Assembly (NCBI RefSeq): GCF_003461955.1
Contig: NZ_QTYB01000007.1
Span: 62,505 to 126,504, forward strand
Origin: Ruminococcus sp. AM36-2AA
Lineage (GTDB): Bacteria > Bacillota > Clostridia > Lachnospirales > Lachnospiraceae
Direction: 5' to 3'
DNA length: 64,000 bases
Under the pieces are notes generated by a model. It saw only the letters and a program-made list of their open reading frames with translations, was not told where the DNA came from and searched no databases. A program made the position numbers and the translations under genes. Within the stretch, counting starts at the first letter, position 1, and each line of letters begins with the position of its first letter. This document shows, one piece after another, positions 61,203 through 64,000 of this stretch.

Positions 61203-64000
61203 TTACAACAGAATTTCTTTTCCCAGCGTAAACGAATAAATATACCGTTCCTTCACTTTCCGGCCTGTCATCCGCTCCAGCGCCTGGGCATAATCTTCCA
61301 GCTGAACACGATAACGATCGATCAGTTTCTGTTCTTCTCCACGTCTCACAAAGTCCGTTTTATAGTCCACCAGAACGATCTCTTCGTCCTCAATAAAATA
61401 TCCGTCAATGATTCCCTGCACCAGAACATCTTCCTCGCACTGCCACTCCGGTTCCAGCTCCGAAGCTTTTCTTGCGATCACAAACGGCTGCTCCCTAAAC
61501 AGCAGCTTCTTCTCTGAAGCCGCTTTCATCCTCTGGCCGAGAGATGATTCCACAAAGTTCCAGATGTCTCTTACCCGGACAGACTCAGCCTCTTTTCTTT
61601 CCATCTTCTTATTATCAACCCATTCTCTCAGCTGACTGCGGATTTCCTCCTGGCTTCCGGCATGTCCGTAATCCAGGCACTCCATCACCCGATGATAAGC
61701 CGTTCCGCGAAGTGCTCCTGTATAACCTTCCTCTTTTTTCTCCTCGATAAACCGAGGAACTATCGGCTGAATTTCTTCTTCCGTCTCATAATCCACCGTC
61801 TCTTCAAGATCCTGTTCACTGTGGTAACTTCTCTTTTTCAGTTCTGATACACTGACTTTCACAGGAAGATCTTCCAGATATTGATATGGATATATGAAAG
61901 AAAACCGTCTCTCGATCTCTTCCCGGATCTCACTGTCAAAAACTCTGCCCGGATTCCAGTTTTCCAGAGTTTCTTTCTTCATTTCCCGCTCTGCCTGTTC
62001 CACAATCTCATTTTCTGTAAGATCCTGTGCTGTGATCTTCGTCACCACAAATTCCGAAGGATCCCCATACAGTGGATTCATCCGGTTCATAAATATTCCA
62101 TATTCATGGAAAAGTGACGACATACACCTGTGCCTTGCAAGAGATGGAAGTACATAATCCCAGTAAGTTTTTCCACGCATACGCAGTCCCAGAGAAAGCA
62201 GCTCTTCTTTACTGTCCCTTAATACGGACAGTGATGTCAATTTTTGTTCCAGATCTCCCACTGTTCCACAGAGAATCAGTTTTTCTTTTGCTCTGGTAAG
62301 TGCTACATACAGCACACGGAGTTCCTCCCCCAGACTTTCTTTAAGAAGTTCCCGGCGGATGATCTGTTTGCACAGGGATGATGCGATGATCCTCTTTTCC
62401 GGCAGTATGGCATCCGCACCGATGCCAAGATCCGGATGGATCAGGATACTTGCATTCATATCCCGGAAATTAAACCGTTTCCCCATTCCTGCCGCAAACA
62501 CGACAGGAAACTCCAGACCCTTGCTCTTATGAATGGTCATGATCTGCACAGCACTTTCTCCTGCCCCGGAAAGATTCACCTCTCCGTAATCCACCTGATA
62601 CTGCTGCAGTTTCTGGATATACCGTACAAAATTAAACAGACCACGATAACTTGTCTTCTCGTATTCCATGGCTTTTTCCACCAGCATGTTCAGGTTTGCA
62701 CTTCTCTGTGCGCCATCTGGCATAGCCTTTGCATGGTTTCCATATCCGGTACGTTCCAACACTTCCAGGATCAGCTGGTGGACCGGCGTATATGCAGCCA
62801 TATCCCGGAGTCCGTTCATTGTGTCCCAAAAACGGGACAGTTTCTCTCCCAGAGTTTTTTTCTTCTCCTCAAAAATCCGGTGTTCCCGATAATCCTCCAC
62901 AAATGCCCGCACACATTCACAGATCATTCCCTCCGGATATGCGATCCGAAGCTCTGCCAGCTCCTCTGTGGTGCATCCCACAATGGGAGAACGAAGCACA
63001 CCGGTCAGAGGAATATCCTGAAGAGGATTATCCAGCACCCGGAGATAATTCAGAAGTGTAACAACCTCTGTTGTGGAAAAATATCCGGTTCGGGACGCCG
63101 TATAGGACGGAATCCCTCTTGCAGCCAGCACTTCCCCAAAAGTCTCTGCCCAGCCGGCAGCAGAACGAAGCAGGATCACAATATCTCCATACCGCACAGG
63201 CCGATACTCACCGGTTTCTTTGTCAAGCACCTGGTCATGTCCCACCATGGAACGGATTTTTCCTGCAATAGCCAGCGCCTCCAGCTCCCTTTCATTTTCC
63301 GGTGCGTCCACATCAGCATCCTCCAGGATCTCCCCGTCTTTTTCCACAAGAAGAACCTCGGTTTTTACAAATTCCGCATCCTGTCCCTCTGGAAAAGAGG
63401 CTCCCGGATACAGAGCTGCCGCCTCATCATAATCAATTCCGCCCAGGTCTGCTCCCATGATCTGTCGGAAAATAAAGTTGACACTTTCCAGAACTTCCTG
63501 TCTGCTTCGGAAATTTTTGTGAAGATCGATCCTCTGCTCCAGGCTGTCTGTCAGAGAATAGCTTTTGTACTTCTCCATAAACAGCTCCGGACGAGCCAGT
63601 CGGAACCGGTAAATACTTTGCTTCACATCTCCTACCATAAAGATATTTTTACGGTCATTCACCCAGCCGGAAACATTCTGCATCAGGATTTCCTGAACCA
63701 GGTTGCTGTCCTGATATTCATCCAGAAGAACCTCATCGTATTTCTCGGAAAGTTCCCTTGCTGCCTGGCTTGGCGTACAGATATCTCCTTCTTTTTTCAG
63801 AAGGATCTCCAGGGCAAAATGTTCCATGTCTGAGAAATCCAGGACATTTTTTTCCCTCTTCTTGTCACTGAAACGCTGTGCAAAATCTTTGGTGAGTTTT
63901 ACCAGCATCTTTAATGGTCCTGCAGATGCCAGCGTCAGCTCCGTCAGTTCCTCAAGACTGCACTGAAAATACCGGCTTCCCAGATCTTTCAGGATATCCT
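61203..64000 (-). CDS. addA: ATP-dependent helicase/nuclease subunit A, 5' part missing
   Basis: The frame stays open through the right edge, so the visible 932 residues are the C-terminal three quarters of AddA (usual length near 1200). Seen are Walker B LLDEYQDSN, motif VGDVKQSIYRFRLARPE, later helicase motif IMTHKSKGLEFPVVFA-type (IMTIHKSKGLEFPV) and the RecB-type nuclease core EIVLVDYKTDFV near the end. AddA with AddB processes double-strand ends and recognises Chi. addB should lie beyond the right edge. Confidence 0.95.
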   Translation of the reverse strand, partial: DILKDLGSRYFQCSLEELTELTLASAGPLKMLVKLTKDFAQRFSDKKREKNVLDFSDMEHFALEILLKKEGDICTPSQAARELSEKYDEVLLDEYQDSNLVQEILMQNVSGWVNDRKNIFMVGDVKQSIYRFRLARPELFMEKYKSYSLTDSLEQRIDLHKNFRSRQEVLESVNFIFRQIMGADLGGIDYDEAAALYPGASFPEGQDAEFVKTEVLLVEKDGEILEDADVDAPENERELEALAIAGKIRSMVGHDQVLDKETGEYRPVRYGDIVILLRSAAGWAETFGEVLAARGIPSYTASRTGYFSTTEVVTLLNYLRVLDNPLQDIPLTGVLRSPIVGCTTEELAELRIAYPEGMICECVRAFVEDYREHRIFEEKKKTLGEKLSRFWDTMNGLRDMAAYTPVHQLILEVLERTGYGNHAKAMPDGAQRSANLNMLVEKAMEYEKTSYRGLFNFVRYIQKLQQYQVDYGEVNLSGAGESAVQIMTIHKSKGLEFPVVFAAGMGKRFNFRDMNASILIHPDLGIGADAILPEKRIIASSLCKQIIRRELLKESLGEELRVLYVALTRAKEKLILCGTVGDLEQKLTSLSVLRDSKEELLSLGLRMRGKTYWDYVLPSLARHRCMSSLFHEYGIFMNRMNPLYGDPSEFVVTKITAQDLTENEIVEQAEREMKKETLENWNPGRVFDSEIREEIERRFSFIYPYQYLEDLPVKVSVSELKKRSYHSEQDLEETVDYETEEEIQPIVPRFIEEKKEEGYTGALRGTAYHRVMECLDYGHAGSQEEIRSQLREWVDNKKMERKEAESVRVRDIWNFVESSLGQRMKAASEKKLLFREQPFVIARKASELEPEWQCEEDVLVQGIIDGYFIEDEEIVLVDYKTDFVRRGEEQKLIDRYRVQLEDYAQALERMTGRKVKERYIYSFTLGKEILL

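Noticed and set aside
62436..63833. Long plus-strand open frame over addA
   Set aside because: Antisense shadow; composition rich in Cys, His and Ile as expected from reversed codons; addA motifs are clear on the minus strand.

Overview
The window is chromosomal DNA of a low-to-moderate GC Firmicute. It is most likely a spore-forming member of the Lachnospiraceae, Blautia-like in overall character; the genus is an inference from gene content and style, not a search result. Support comes from hrcA-grpE-dnaK-dnaJ with a CIRCE operator, gdpP-rplI-dnaB and rpsF-ssb-rpsR in Firmicute order, MecA, PPi-dependent phosphofructokinase, sortase B, CwlD and an alpha/beta-type spore protein. No rRNA, tRNA, CRISPR array, insertion sequence or prophage was found. 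Gene density is high and most genes lie on the minus strand.

Layout. 1-5.0 kb: heat-shock operon with promoter and operator. 5.0-10.5 kb: a carbohydrate ABC importer operon with two substrate-binding proteins, two permeases, a GH172/DUF2961 enzyme and no ATPase; it diverges from a YesM/YesN-type two-component pair (10.8-14.2 kb) that probably controls it. 14.3-15.5 kb: a secreted Ig-like protein. 15.6-17.6 kb: uvrB with a LexA-like box. 17.9-21.3 kb: an OmpR-type regulator and a large polytopic kinase. 21.4-24.0 kb: dCMP deaminase, RpiB, TsaC/Sua5 and an HD protein, tightly packed. 24-29 kb: two large GT-C-like membrane proteins around a polyprenyl-phosphate-type GT2. 29-31.5 kb: CwlD and a GH18 protein. 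31.7-34.5 kb: small genes, MecA, a DUF1858 protein, a 56-residue ferredoxin and a MerR regulator. 34.6-42.9 kb: housekeeping block (dnaB, rplI, gdpP, rpsR, ssb, rpsF, DUF951, Sir2, sortase B, purC).

43.0-46.4 kb holds a three-gene MoxR-type ATPase / VWA-like / helical protein cassette. 46.5-47.6 kb is an sdpR-sdpI-like pair with two matching operators around its promoter. 47.8-49.4 kb has an HPr-like protein without the phosphorylatable histidine, divergent from PPi-PFK. 49.5-51.8 kb has a class II aldolase and an operon of two paralogous four-cysteine miniproteins plus a GIY-YIG (T5orf172) protein. 52-56.7 kb has a CspB-like subtilase, lgt, an arginase-family protein and a DUF308 membrane protein. 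56.9-59.4 kb has a spore protein and a PadR-controlled envelope-stress-like operon (PadR, DUF1700, DUF4097, PspC). 59.6-64 kb has an RsmF-like rRNA methyltransferase convergent with addA, which runs off the right edge.

The least explained loci are the Cys-rich miniprotein/GIY-YIG operon, the AAA/VWA cassette whose peptidase-like domain has lost its glutamate, and the His-less HPr-like protein. I did not find a clear new defence system or mobile island; these are candidates for a second look rather than demonstrated systems.
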